DNA from: Astropecten irregularis
Taxonomy: Eukaryota > Echinodermata > Asteroidea > Paxillosida > Astropectinidae
Length of the DNA: 64,000 nt
NCBI GenBank assembly: GCA_963971285.1
Contig: OZ020244.1
Span: 24,738,001-24,802,000, forward strand
Direction of reading: 5' to 3'
Shown: piece by piece, positions 13,931-24,500 of the stretch
Layout of the letters: each line of letters begins with the position of its first letter
Numbering within the stretch: position 1 is the first letter of the stretch
Program-made: the position numbers and the translations under genes
The notes under the pieces: generated by a model
What the model saw: the letters and a program-made list of their open reading frames with translations, nothing else
Told to the model about the DNA's origin: nothing
The model's database searches: none

Positions 13931-14055
13931 ACAAGAATCATAGTTTGAGTGAATGTACTTGACGTTCGAGTGCGAGTACGACTATTCTGAAAATGGTACT
14001 CAAGTAGTACTCGTACTACTCGACTACAAGTACCTAGTACAAGTACTACAACACT
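13931..14055. repeat. GAGTAC-rich dispersed repeat, copy 2
   Basis: Matches 12170-12272, then expands into TAGTACTCGTACTACTCG-like palindromic units before ACTACAACACTGG. Confidence 0.6.
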
Positions 14056-14399
14056 GGTAGGAATGCCAGAGAGCACCCATTATCAGTACTTGATGGATTC
14101 CTGCAATGTCATGAGAGGGCCAACGAATGGTCTTGAGATGCAGATAAGAAAAGACAAAAATTCAGAATGACTGGATATTGACGGTGACATTATTTCTTGT
14201 TCACAATGCTTGTAAGAAGTTTTGTGAGCCTTTCATGCAAACTAGGGAAGTCTTGCTTACAAGTATAGGCCTATGCGGAGCACGGCCTTGAAGATGGGGA
14301 TGAGAAGACGAACTCGGCCCTACTCCGCAGAACCAGGATACATCTTAGCAGTGATGCAGTAGAGGGCCAGTAGAAACGAGGGCCTTTCAGTGCTTCAAA

Positions 14400-15060
14400 A
14401 TGTACAGTGAAAGTGCTGAAGGAAACCTTATCAGGCCCAGAGCAGTCAGGGACCTAATCAACAGAGCAGGAGGGGAGGCAATGCCAAGTCAATGTGCTCC
14501 TTCATCTTTGGAGATGGCAGCCAGAACGGTTTTTCAGAGAGAATTCAAAATCTTCGGGCATATCGGCGATGCAGGGCAAAAGGACAAAATCTCCGTTCTG
14601 TCCCTGATGCACCAAATTGAGGCTGGGTTGGCGAAGAAATACAAGGAGATAGAGATTGTGGAGGCCGTCATCAGGGCCAACCCAGCATCCCACCCAAGGA
14701 GCTAACTGGAGGGGAAGCCCTCCTTCAAGCTCACTGACTTAAGTCTTATCCTCAGGTCAAACTATGGGGAGTAGGATGCTACCGACCTCTACTACCAGCT
14801 GCCGAGGGCCCAGAAAGATGTAAAAGAGAGTCATCAGGAGTTCCTGATCTAAGTCATAGATTTATGACAGAAGGTCCGGTTTGTCTCCGAGGAACAAACT
14901 GCGGGCCCGAAGTATGAAGCGGAACAGGTGAGGGCGATGTTCCTTCATTCAATCTGGACAGAATTCCACAGTGAGGGGGTATGTTCAGACATGCACCAGG
15001 ACCCCAACATCACAGATGAGGAGCTACTAGAGCAGTTAAACACAGCAGCCAGTCATCCAC
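14400..15060 (+). pseudogene. Decayed LTR-retrotransposon gag, copy 1
   Basis: An opening frame to 14705 (core FQREFKIFGHIGDAGQ, QIEAGLAKKYKE, EIVEAVIRA) continues in the same frame past several in-frame stops with recognisable blocks to about 15057 (SLILRSNYGE, FLHSIWTEF, DEELLEQLNTA). It is the same family as the gag at 16246-16998, which has matching blocks in the same order, so this is an old dead copy of a capsid-like gag region. No LTRs, protease or polymerase were found next to it. Confidence 0.7.
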
Positions 15061-15063
15061 CGC

Positions 15064-15399
15064 TTGGAATTCCAGCGTTTCGTACAGACTGACGCTGAGA
15101 GTGTAGAGGAGTTCTACATGCGTTGCAAATCCAAAGTCATGAAGTGTCAGTTTCCTGATGATGCAGCCCTCAATGAGAGAATTATTGAGGTATTAATCTC
15201 TGGAGTACGATACCCGGAGGTGCAGAAAAAGCTGCTCCAAAAAGATGACACGCTGGAACTCAAAGATGCATTGGACATTTGCCGTACACATGAAGCGAGT
15301 GTCAGACATATGGCCCAGTTAAGCCATATCGGGAAAACCAACGTGGATGAAGTCAAGACGCGAGGACAATGCAAGAACTGTGGAGGTCGTCACCCTTAA
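15064..15399 (+). pseudogene. Gag fragment of a second LTR-retrotransposon family
   Basis: Open frame of 111 codons starting FQRFVQTDAESVEEFYMRC, with typical Ty3/gypsy-type gag features: an ESVEEFYMR block, ERIIEVLISGVRYPEVQKKLL, then DICRTHEAS, and the beginning of a zinc knuckle (CKNCGGRHP) that is cut short. It abuts the preceding gag copy without spacing, which looks like a nested insertion or a deletion junction. No protease, RT or LTR follows; the next 450 bases are AT-rich and non-coding. Confidence 0.65.
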
Positions 15400-15877
15400 C
15401 TGTACACTTATTGGTATACATGTACATGGTATAGGTATAGAAGTTTGTTTACTCTTTTTCACTGGTAAAATTGCTATTGTGCTGTTGGAATATAGAAATT
15501 ACACATCGTACAGTTTGTTTATTGCTCCCATTGGAAGTTGTTATTGTGTTGTTGATCATAGTCATTTGCAGTAAGTTTCCTGCTATCTATCAGTTGGTGA
15601 AATTGTTATTGCAACATTGAATTAGAAATTTTGCACTTCCATTTGGAAGGTGTTGTTGCCTAATTTACATGTTTCGTGGTAACCTGGTATTTGTACAAAT
15701 CATAAGGGTTGCTTTGTTGTCATCTTGCATTGCTGTGGTGAAAATTTAGAATTGTTGTTTATGCATTTTTTTAAATACATAATTGTTTTTTAATCTGCTG
15801 TAATGTACATGTAGGATTGCAGTGTATGCTATTGTAAGTTCTGCATTGTTTTGCGGTGGTAGTATGAAGATTGCAGG

Positions 15878-18132
15878 ATGCCTTCTTCTAGTAGTAAAAA
15901 ATCTGCTTCAACTACAGTTAGTAGTGCCAGGGCGAGAGCAGCATGTACACGAGCAAGACCAGCTGCTGAAGCCAAGAGTATGGCGGCCTTATGGGCTATT
16001 GAGGAAGAAGAGCTGAGATTGAGGCAGTGTAAAAGAGAATGTGAGTTGCAGATTGAGATAGACAAAGCGGAAGTAGAAGAGAAAGCGCTGCGAAGTATTG
16101 AAGAGAAGTCATCTTGCAACACTCTAGGGCAGCTGTTTGCTAAGCCGGCAGCCAAGGAGAAGGTGGGGCATTGGCTAGATGATGTTGGAGATGAGTCCCT
16201 GCATTTTGATTCAGAACAACCACAGCAGACGGCACAACAGCCACATTGGTCACGCCAACAGTGGTTGGCTTGTTGAAGAAGGAATTCCACATCATCGGCC
16301 AGGTTGCAGAGCCTGGACAGAATGACCGGCTGACACACAGCAGTCTCGTCCGGCAAATAGAGAGCGGCCTATGGAAATCCTACCAGGAGGCTGAGATCGT
16401 TGAAGCTGTCATCCGCTCAATCGCTCCAGGGATGCGGCTGAGGAGCTACCTGGAGAGCAAGGAGGAGCTGACGCTGACAACCCTCCGGGAAATTCTTCAA
16501 GCCCATTATAGAGAAGGGGATGCAACTGAGATGTACCAGCATCTCTCGTCAGCTTTGCAAGGGGCCACAGAGTCCGCTCACGACTTTTTAGTGAGGACTC
16601 TGGACCTCCGGCAGAAGATCCTTAAGGCATCACAGGCCGACGATACCATCAAGTATGACCCGGAGCTAGTGCAGAATATGTTTCTGCACTCGCTGTACAC
16701 TGGGATACAGAATGATAGTATTTGGGCTGAGCTGAAACCACTCCTCTTTGGCTCCAAGACATCAGACAAGGTCCTCTTCCGACAGCTGAAGATTGCTGAA
16801 GGGAGAGAGATCATGAGACTAGCCAAGCAGCGGAAGGCTCAACCAGCAGCCAAAGTGCAGGAAGTGGCTGTCGCGGAACCACAACGTGATGTATCAGTAC
16901 CATCTCCGTCTGGCTGCACATTGTCTCAAACACCTTGTTCACCAACTCTGCATTTGTCGCAAGAAATGTCTATCACATCTGGATGCAGAAATATTTGACA
17001 AAGCTCCCGGTGGAGAAATGACTGAAGATGAAAAACAAGACATTCTGGACATTCTCAGCAGAGCTGACTGTCACGCCCAACACACTCTACTCTTCAGAAA
17101 ATATATAAGAGGAACAGTGATTAACGCAGCTCACAAGAAATTTATTCCTAAATATGCTCTGGACTCAACAGCATTTGCACAATCTGATTTGCAGCTTATG
17201 CTTCCAATGAACCAAGCGGTATTGGATTTATATGAAGTGACAATTCAAATTTTAGAACCTTATTTTATCATTTCATTCGCTGACTTATCTGGGGTGTAAT
17301 ATTTTGCAATCTTGTCAGGACGGATGTGTTAAATGCTTTCCAACACATAAAAGCATAACAACAGCACCCGTTCAGCAACCTCAGACTTGAGTCACCATGA
17401 GGTAATGAGGACTGAAACGTGACCTCGTGGCCGAGCAGAGCAGAGACATTACAGTAAAAACTCTGTGGAGAAGTAGAGACCAGTGGAAAGAGCCTGGAGA
17501 GATCAACCAAGTCCGAGAAAGCGTTGAAAGACCCGGGAAAGCCCAGATTTCCCTGCAGCCACCATGGAAACACCAAGTGTACAATGACATCGTCCACCAG
17601 CTCAGTAAGCCAGTAGAACATGCCCAGCTGTTGCGGGTCTGCCAACAACACCTCAGCTACAAGAACGAGGGGAAAAAGGGCAGCCCCTTGAGCCTTGTCA
17701 AGAAAATAATGAGAAAATGAGAAAATAAAAGAGAAATTAGGGACTGCCAGCCCGGGCAGGACAGTAGCTGTACAGGTGGTAAGGTCAAACGAGGACACAC
17801 CTGCCAAGACTAAGAAGAAGCCAAGGAGGGGACCCTGATAACAGAAATTGCTGAACTCAAGGCAGGTATTGCAGAGATAGCCACCTTAAAGAATCAGGTC
17901 TGTGGCCTGCAAGAATCGCTATCAAGCCAAATTCAGCGGCCGCAGCAGTACCAGCAACGTGGCCAGCCTCCATCACAGAGAAGCCAACGCTGTTTCCAAG
18001 CCGGCACTGGGGACCAGTGTGACCACTGCTACAAATGTGGGTCCAGGAAGCACGTTGCACGGGGTTGCCGTCAGGGCTGCAATGTTACTTCATCAGGAAA
18101 TGACCAGGGGTTGCTGCCACGGGACGGGCAGT
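15878..18132 (+). pseudogene. Decayed LTR-retrotransposon gag, copy 2, with zinc knuckle
   Basis: The most complete gag here. An N-terminal Ser-rich start (MPSSSSKKSAS) and an Ala/Arg/Glu-rich coiled-coil-like stretch run to about 16270; a frameshift passes to the capsid-like ORF at 16246-16998 (VEAVIRSIAPGMRLRSYLE, HYREGDATEMYQHLS, SAHDFLVRTLDLRQK, MFLHSLYTGI). The frame is then interrupted by unrelated sequence (about 16890-17400, including an unrecognised reading frame to 17299). Gag-like sequence resumes near 17830 as a coiled coil (EIAELKAGIAEIATLK) and a CCHC zinc knuckle, CYKCGSRKHVARGC, at about 18026-18067, ending in TAA at 18132. No pol genes follow. Confidence 0.7.
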
Positions 18133-18622
18133 AACCGGTAAAACTACTTGACCAAAGTCCCTAGTGTAGAGATGGTGACGACGAACGCCAGTGCATCGGA
18201 TCGGTAATAGCGCCCCCTCGTGTTGGCGTCAAACATCGTTCTGCTCGCCTCACGTTGCTGGTGCTGGGCCGATCCGATCACCAATTCAGGTACCATTTTT
18301 GCTCGGTTTTACCAAATAATATGCCATAAAGATAAGATGGATAGTTAATGATAATATTATTTAGTTGGCCATAAAGTTAAGGGAGAGATACAATATTGGG
18401 AAGTGCTTAAATAAGTTCATTTACTTTCGTGAAGTTTTATCCAAGATGGCGGCCACCATGAAACGCATGCTGTTTACTCATGTTGCCGTCACAAGGAATG
18501 TCAGTCGTGTGTAAACATTGATAATAATATGCCGCACTGGAGTCTGTAGACACTCAAATGACAGACCCTAGTGTATAGTAGGAGTTACAAATAATAAGTC
18601 GCACCCCAGGGGGTCCCCACAA

Positions 18623-19490
18623 GTGTCAGAAGTGGGATTGGCTGCAGTTATTTTAAGAAGCAACATCATCACCAAGAGGCGACTTATCATTCGAGAGACA
18701 TTCCAGATCTTCATCCTCTACCTTGTGGTCAACATGGCGACTGCTGTCAAAGTGGGACACCCTGGAGAGCAGAAAACAGTCAAATTCAACCTGGTGGAAG
18801 GTAAACTACCCCTTTCTACCCTTCACGTCTACTGGCCAAAGGCGACGGGTCTCCTTCAAATTGATGGGACAGATGAGACCATACTCTCAGTTGCTAATGA
18901 CAACGTTTTGGCCCTGCCCGATGGCTGGAGTGATGACGCAAGTGAACTATCAACCTGCTATGCCCATCAAGGTGGAGCCCCCCATGGGCCCCAGCACTGT
19001 TGTGATGGCACCGGAATGACGACTACCGACATTCAGTGGCAGCGATGACCCATTGGGAAAGAGCCCGGTGGACGAGTAATTAGTAGCGATTCGCTATGCC
19101 ATCCAACGATATCAAGTTCCAGAGGGGCAACGTAACCAGTTTGTTTTGGATACGCTGAAGGACAGCCCACGAGTGGAAGCTAAGGCCCTTATAACATCCG
19201 GAGCAGCAGTTGATGACGTCCTTGACTTTCTCGCTAAGTCTTACGGTGAAACCCTGACCAGTAGTGAACTTCAATGCAGATTCTTAGAGAAGCGGCAAGA
19301 AAGCACAGAGAGTACAAGAGATTTTGCTGTGACTCTACAAAAGATCTTCACCCGACTGCAGAAAAGAGATCCTGAGCTGTATGCTCAGAGAGCAGTTCAT
19401 CGATGGGCTACACAAAGAAGGTCTGCGACTCTCCTGCAGAGATCTGGTGGACAGGAGCCCGGGCGTCACATTCAATGACCTGAAAGATTA
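18623..19490 (+). pseudogene. Decayed gag-like ORF of a third type
   Basis: A start MATAVKVGHPGEQKTVKFN at 18734 opens a domain I do not recognise (KLPLSTLHVYWPKATG, NVLALPDGWSDD). After a frame change a capsid-like helical region follows (RYAIQRYQVPEGQRNQF, VDDVLDFLAKSYGE, CRFLEKRQESTESTRDF), and after another shift near 19380 a final block reads RDLVDRSPGVTFNDLKD and stops at a TAA around 19489. Stops and frameshifts mark it as dead. Similar architecture is known from Ty3/gypsy-type gag proteins; the exact family is not determined. Confidence 0.6.
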
Positions 19491-19493
19491 AGC

Positions 19494-20318
19494 CGATTCA
19501 GACTCAGATTCAGACTTCATCCCCGAGAGAGACGAAGGCAACAATACTGACATATCATCAAGTGACGACAATGAAAGATGACATCCCCCTCGCTAACATT
19601 TGCCCACCTCATTGTGATGCACCTTCTCGGTGGCAAAAGCAGGATTTCAATCCTCCAGACACCACGTTTACAGGAGATCCAGTACCCATCCATGATGAGA
19701 TAAAAACACCTCTCCAGTACTTCCAACAATTCCTCAGCAAGGAAATGGTGGGATCACTGGCCGAAAACACCAATATATTTGCCATGCAGAAGAATATCAT
19801 GCCCATAAACACCAACTCCAAAGAGATCGAACAGGTGATTGGCAAGTACCTACGAATGGGGCTGGTGAAGATGCCAGGTAACCACATGTATTGGGAAGTG
19901 TCAACCCGATATGGGCCCGTGGCTGATGTGATGGGAAGGAACAGATTCCTGCAGTTGTTGACTGTGCTCCATTTTATGAACAACAATGAGGTTCAAGAGG
20001 AAGAGAAGAAAGACAGACCATGACTGACTGAACTCCGAAAGAAGTGCCTCAAAGTCACTCCAGAAGAGCACCACTTAGTGGACGAGCAGATGATACCTTT
20101 TTAAGGTAAATTCAGCTCAATCAAGCAGTATGTGAGGAACAAACCATACAAATGGGGTTTCAAAGTGCGGTGCCGCACTGGATCGTCAGGCATCTTGTAC
20201 GACTTTGATGTCTTTCAAGGAAAGAGTGGAGTCAAAGCCGGCATAGAGAACCATCAAAGTTTGGGAATGTCTGGTGATGTCGTTGCCAAAATTAACTCGA
20301 CTCTACCTGAAGATTAAA
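19494..20318 (+). pseudogene. piggyBac-family transposase, decayed
   Basis: An acidic start (DSDSDSDFIPERDEGNNTD) typical of piggyBac N-termini is followed, after a frame change near 19575, by the DDE_Tnp_1_7-type core: PLQYFQQFLSKEM, MYWEVSTRYGPVADVMGRN, RFLQLLTVLHFMNN. In-frame stops occur at 20021 and 20102, yet the downstream blocks persist: VDEQMIPF, where the first catalytic Asp is expected, and KPYKWGFKVRCRTG. About 20350 a weak ADNSF could be the second Asp position. The frame is broken, so it cannot encode an active enzyme. No terminal repeats ending in TTAA identified. Confidence 0.8.
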
Positions 20319-20831
20319 ACTTAAAGGTTACAGCTGATAATTCCTTCAACAGTTTGAGGAGGTGGAGATTATGGAAGCAGTTATATAAGTAAGTATATCA
20401 CCCACCAGAAAAATCCCTAAGATGCTCCGGATGCGGTAAAATAAACACTGCGTCTTATCCTTCAGATCCAAGGTTTTAGGTGTGTCATTTTCCCAGGTTA
20501 AACATGCACAATGATCCCAGACCTCTACCCATCTGAACAGTGGAGAAACGAACGAGAGAACCCAAATGTTGAGGAAGTAGTGTACACAGAGGGTGTACAA
20601 GGAACCTCTCAGTTAAAGATGAGAAGGAAGTGGCATAAGAGAGGGAGATGCTGAAGACAAGCAGTGAAGAGGGAGCCGTACCCGAACCAAAGAGTCGGAG
20701 GTACTCCAAGAGAGCCCATCAAGTACCCGAGAGGTACCAAGAGTAATGTAGCTTGGAAAATGAAGTTTTAGAATAAGGAGGGTAAGCAATCACAATGATC
20801 TTTGTTTGGTTGATCCACAGATAAGAGAAGG

Positions 20832-21218
20832 ATGGCTGAGAGAAGGCAGAAGAAGAGGAAGAGGAGCCACAAGTGCCAGGAATGTCTGCAAGAGTTTGGG
20901 CATGGAGATGCCCTGTGGAAGCACATAGAGACGGCACACGGCCCGGTCAAGTTTCTTCTATGCCAAAGATGCCACAACAGAGCCACGGCGCAATCCACCA
21001 TGGAAAGGCACTACACGAAGTTCCACCCGTGCCAATACGATGAGGTTAGGCAGATCCAGCCTACCGTGGAAGACTCGGCACCAGAGAGGCCGAAGGTCTG
21101 TTTGGCTCAGGGGAGCCCAGAGAAGGCTGGCAGGCTAGACAGTGCTACAGGAGTACCATCCCAGGAATGCCTTCTTGTCTCTTTCCCCATGTCCAATTTC
21201 CCTATTGATGAGGTTTGA
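20832..21218 (+). CDS. Small C2H2 zinc-finger ORF, hypothetical
   Basis: A 128-codon frame starting MAERRQKKRKRS, a strongly basic, nuclear-localisation-like N-terminus. Two C2H2 units follow: CQECLQEFGHGDALWKHIE (ending H-x4-H) and CQRCHNRATAQSTMERHY (ending H-x4-H). The remainder is Pro/Glu-rich and unstructured. A CAG acceptor-like site at about 20820 could make it a spliced exon. It sits inside the transposon-rich stretch, so it may belong to a mobile element (paired zinc fingers occur in some retroelement proteins) rather than a host gene. No start-site or expression evidence. Confidence 0.4.
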   Translation: MAERRQKKRKRSHKCQECLQEFGHGDALWKHIETAHGPVKFLLCQRCHNRATAQSTMERHYTKFHPCQYDEVRQIQPTVEDSAPERPKVCLAQGSPEKAGRLDSATGVPSQECLLVSFPMSNFPIDEV

Positions 21219-21561
21219 GGAGGCACCACTGCCCTCACCTCAAGTTCCCCGCAGAGGAAAGCCCGAGGAATGTTAGCCTTGGTGGCACCCCAGCCCCCCC
21301 CCCCCCCCCCCTCTCACGGCGTCTTTCCAGTCTTCTATGCCATCGTTGGAGGCGATTGACGATTCCCCGTCGCCAGAAAGCAGTTTGTTCCCACCCTCTG
21401 GGAAGATGAGGCAACTGGGGACTGTTCGAGTCAAGACAACGACCGAGACGATCTACCAGATCCACAAGGAGGTCATTGAGACGCTGGAGATGGCAGAGCT
21501 GGAGTCAACACAAAAACTATGTGTCATAATGCCACAAGTAATCCAGAACTCATCTGTATGA

Positions 21562-22701
21562 GATAGTTTTCAGTTTTAATAAATCGTGATAGAATTTTGT
21601 GGATGACTGATAACTGTGTGCGTGTGTGTGTATACATTTCTAGGTCTTTCATTGTCACCAATTATAGCTTACATGTAAAATTGCAATAGAAGTGAATGAG
21701 GACAAGGGTTTTCTTGCAGTTAATAACGTTATAATTATATCCCCCAAATTACGAACAGCTTTTTTGGTGGCTTACATATAGTACCTTAACCTCCTATAAA
21801 CAATTACATCATCCTCCCAACAGTATATCACCTCAAACCATTTTGACCCAATCTTCGGTCATCAAGTGACTTCTCTTTGGTTGTCCCAAAACCAAAACGA
21901 GCATGGGGCGATAGAACACTCGCATCAGGATCTTCCCGCCTATGGAATGGACTTCCCTAACATATCCGTACATCTAAGACCGCATCGGCTTCAGCAGATA
22001 GAAGAGATAGAAGAGAGTTTTTAGTAAAAATAAGAGGGCTCTGTTTCAAATGCGGGAAAAATCACCTGATTATTATAAAAGACTACGACACAAGTCACAG
22101 GCTTTTATGAGTGTATGAGTTATGAGTATCATAAGTCATCGTGGTTGTGCATACAAGATATATAAGTCGTACGTACGAGATATAAGTTGTACGTATGAGA
22201 TACAAGTCGTATCGTGTACGAGTTATGACTCTAAGTCATACATACGACGTATTTATCATGAACATGTACGTACTGGGAACTTTTGTTCACAATGTCCCTT
22301 ATACAGCTTTGTAGACAACAACTTTGAAAAAAAATAATAATTTGCCAACACCCCACCCCCCCCCCCCCAACTTTAAGAATAAACTTTGTACAATTATTAT
22401 CAATTGTTTCCACAAATATTGTCCTAATAATAGATTTACTTTATGCTGACTCCATCTAGCACTGGACAGGCAACATCACTCACTGGAATGGGTGACACCT
22501 CATTGGAAGAATGCCTTGACAAGATCACCTAATAATACAGTAAAAGAAATAAGAAGAAATTTGTTAACAAAATGAGCTAAACTGATATAAATGCTAAATA
22601 TAAATGCTCTAAATAATGGTGCCAGGGGCACGTGCCCCTTTGGATGGATGAACAATTCAAGTCTGAAAATATATCCATAGGCCCTACTTGACAAAATGTA
22701 C
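21562..22701. other. Spacer, nothing recognised
   Basis: Contains a poly-C run near 22346-22370 and a CGTACGA-rich patch (22150-22260). No gene or element assigned. Confidence 0.5.
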
Positions 22702-22965
22702 CTGTTCCAATCCAAGTGCGGCATCTTCTTGGCTGGCTGAATGATTGCTTCCTAAGAGGTTGGCTAGATGGACAATCACATTCTCACTGGCCGAGTGGTT
22801 GGTGACTGACTTTTCCCGATAGAATACAAGCAGATGGGAATGGCTGGGCTGGGCTGGTTGGACAGTCACATTCTCACTGGTTTGATAACAGGCTATGGCT
22901 GGCGACTGCTCCCCTAACAGACAACCTGATGACTGGTTGATTTGCTGGTATCCGGAGTCTTGGCA
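22702..22965 (-). CDS. Unrecognised coding candidate, repeated segment A
   Basis: Reading the minus strand from an AG at 22966, one frame stays open for 88 codons to a GT donor (AG|GTACAT). The translation is polar and Ser/Gln/His-rich and contains two internal repeats, TSENVTVQPAQPS and ASENVIVHLANLL, and ends SASQEDAALGLEQ. The end resembles segment B (SQEDVTLDFD) and is followed by a very similar donor and intron start, suggesting duplicated exons. I do not recognise the protein; a decayed repeat is possible. Confidence 0.35.
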
Positions 22966-23241
22966 CTGTTGAGATCAGACTGGGGCCATGTTAATCATCA
23001 AACCTTGAGAAGAAAGAAAAATGAAATGCAATTGGCAGGCTAGAACTACAAAGAAATTGCATACTACTGAAACGTCTCTTTGACTAGCCCAGCAGAACAA
23101 CACTGCATCATCTTATTTCCAGCCTATGGTCTTTATTCACCAACTTACAAAATCTTAACTACCTCTCATCAGTCTAACATCTGTCACTGATATGGCAACA
23201 AGCCCTACCAATAATAAATAGATAAACATGTTAAATTGTAC

Positions 23242-23338
23242 CTGTCAAAATCCAGAGTGACATCTTCTTGGCTGACTGGCAGGGTATCTGGCTGGTCGAC
23301 TGGATGGATAGTCACACTCTCACTGACCTGTTGACTTC
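23242..23338 (-). CDS. Unrecognised coding candidate, repeated segment B
   Basis: From a CAG acceptor (TTGTGCAG) to a GT donor (GACAG|GTACAA) the minus strand has one open frame containing SESVTIHPVDQPDTLP and SQEDVTLDFD, parallel to segment A. The exon-end codon phase differs by one base from segment A, so the two cannot be simple interchangeable exons. Confidence 0.3.
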
Positions 23339-23383
23339 CTGCACAACAAATCATATGGCTGATTGATTTGCTGGCCTACTGAA

Positions 23384-23782
23384 TCAGCTAGTTGGGTAAT
23401 CATTCTCCACCTGGTTTAAAGCCTGGCAGGATGGATGATGGCTGTCTTCCTTGACAAACAAGACAGCTGGCTGGGTAGGTGAGGACTGTCTCCCCTGACG
23501 CGTATGACGGACAGCCAGATGACTGGTTGTCTTGATGGTACATGGTTTGATTGCTGGGTGGCTGAGTGGGTTGTAGGTGAATGGTTCAAGGCTGATAACT
23601 GGCTCAAGTGACATACTGATGGTCATACCCTTAGCAAGTGGACAACCAGCAAGCCCATTCTCTGTCCAGCTGGGTAGAATTAGCAGCCATAGGTCATTCT
23701 CTTTATGCAGATCCACTTGGTCTGTGGCTGATGATGGATGAATTACCCAATCACGGTATGCTGTTTCAAACAGATCTCTCAT
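23384..23782 (-). CDS. Unrecognised ORF of 132 codons, possible segment C
   Basis: Open frame on the minus strand beginning MRDLFETAYRDWVIHPSS with SLEPVISLEPFTYNPLSHPA in the middle. WVIHPSS and the following Asp-rich piece loosely echo the VTIHPVDQP motif of segment B. An AACCAG|GTGGAG donor occurs near its end. No known domain seen. It may be a 5' exon of the same unknown gene or chance. Confidence 0.3.
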   Translation of the reverse strand: MRDLFETAYRDWVIHPSSATDQVDLHKENDLWLLILPSWTENGLAGCPLAKGMTISMSLEPVISLEPFTYNPLSHPAIKPCTIKTTSHLAVRHTRQGRQSSPTQPAVLFVKEDSHHPSCQALNQVENDYPTS

Positions 23783-24039
23783 TGTGACTCACTGCAACAT
23801 CAAACAAATAAAATAATACAGGAAATTTGTTTAATAAAAGCACTGGATTTTGAGCAGATTTGAGCAGAAAAGAACTTTTTTTTCTGTGTACAAAATGTCA
23901 AACTTTATATCTCTGGGGCGCTAACCGGTGACCCCAACATATTTTTAAAAGGGAGTTCCACGCCCTCTAATGAGTACTACTACTACTAATATACTTTTCA
24001 CAGTCACACGCATGGCCGCAGACAAGAATATAGGGCCTG

Positions 24040-24176
24040 AGGTCGATTTCACCAAACTCATCGTAACTTACTATCAATCGTAGGACTTTTGATGCATTGC
24101 AACCCTACGCGGGATAGGCCTCCTACGATGGGTTATCCTTCGTAACTCGAGTTATGATCGATCGCAGGGCTTTGAC
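24040..24176. mobile_element. MITE family B, partial copy
   Basis: GAGGTCGATTTCACCAAAC at the left and ATGATCGATCGCAGGGCTTTG at the right, ~140 bp family with palindromic ends. Confidence 0.6.
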
Positions 24177-24500
24177 TCCTTGTTAGTCTCGTACCCAGAC
24201 CCGACAGATGAAGAGACATATTTAGGTGAGTAACTTTACCGTAGAAGCTGGGTACCAGACTAACCTGAGGCCGATTTAATAAAACTTACGACAGGTTGCA
24301 GAGTTAAGACGCATCCTTTCTCTATGGACTATCACATAGATGCGACGCGTCGCAGCTAGGACGCGTCACAAATCAAGTTGCGACGCATCGCAGAGCAGAG
24401 CTTTATGAAATCGGCCCCACAGCTGAGAGGGGCAGAGTGGACTAGGCCTAATTAAATTAATGCACATCATATTCATAATTAACATAGACTGGGTCAGTGG

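Larger units (their letters stand above)
11136..14399. other. ACAD9 3' UTR and AT-rich spacer
   Basis: No coding sequence recognised. AATAAA occurs at 12579-12584 and 13057-13062, so the mRNA end is not decided. The stretch 13020-13600 is very AT-rich with repeated AAGATATCT-like motifs. Confidence 0.5.

Noticed and set aside
18190-18290. Short MITE from GCATCGGATCGG to CCGATCCGATCACC
   Set aside because: The inverted motif is only about 10-12 bases and the outer flanks do not pair, so I could not call it an element.
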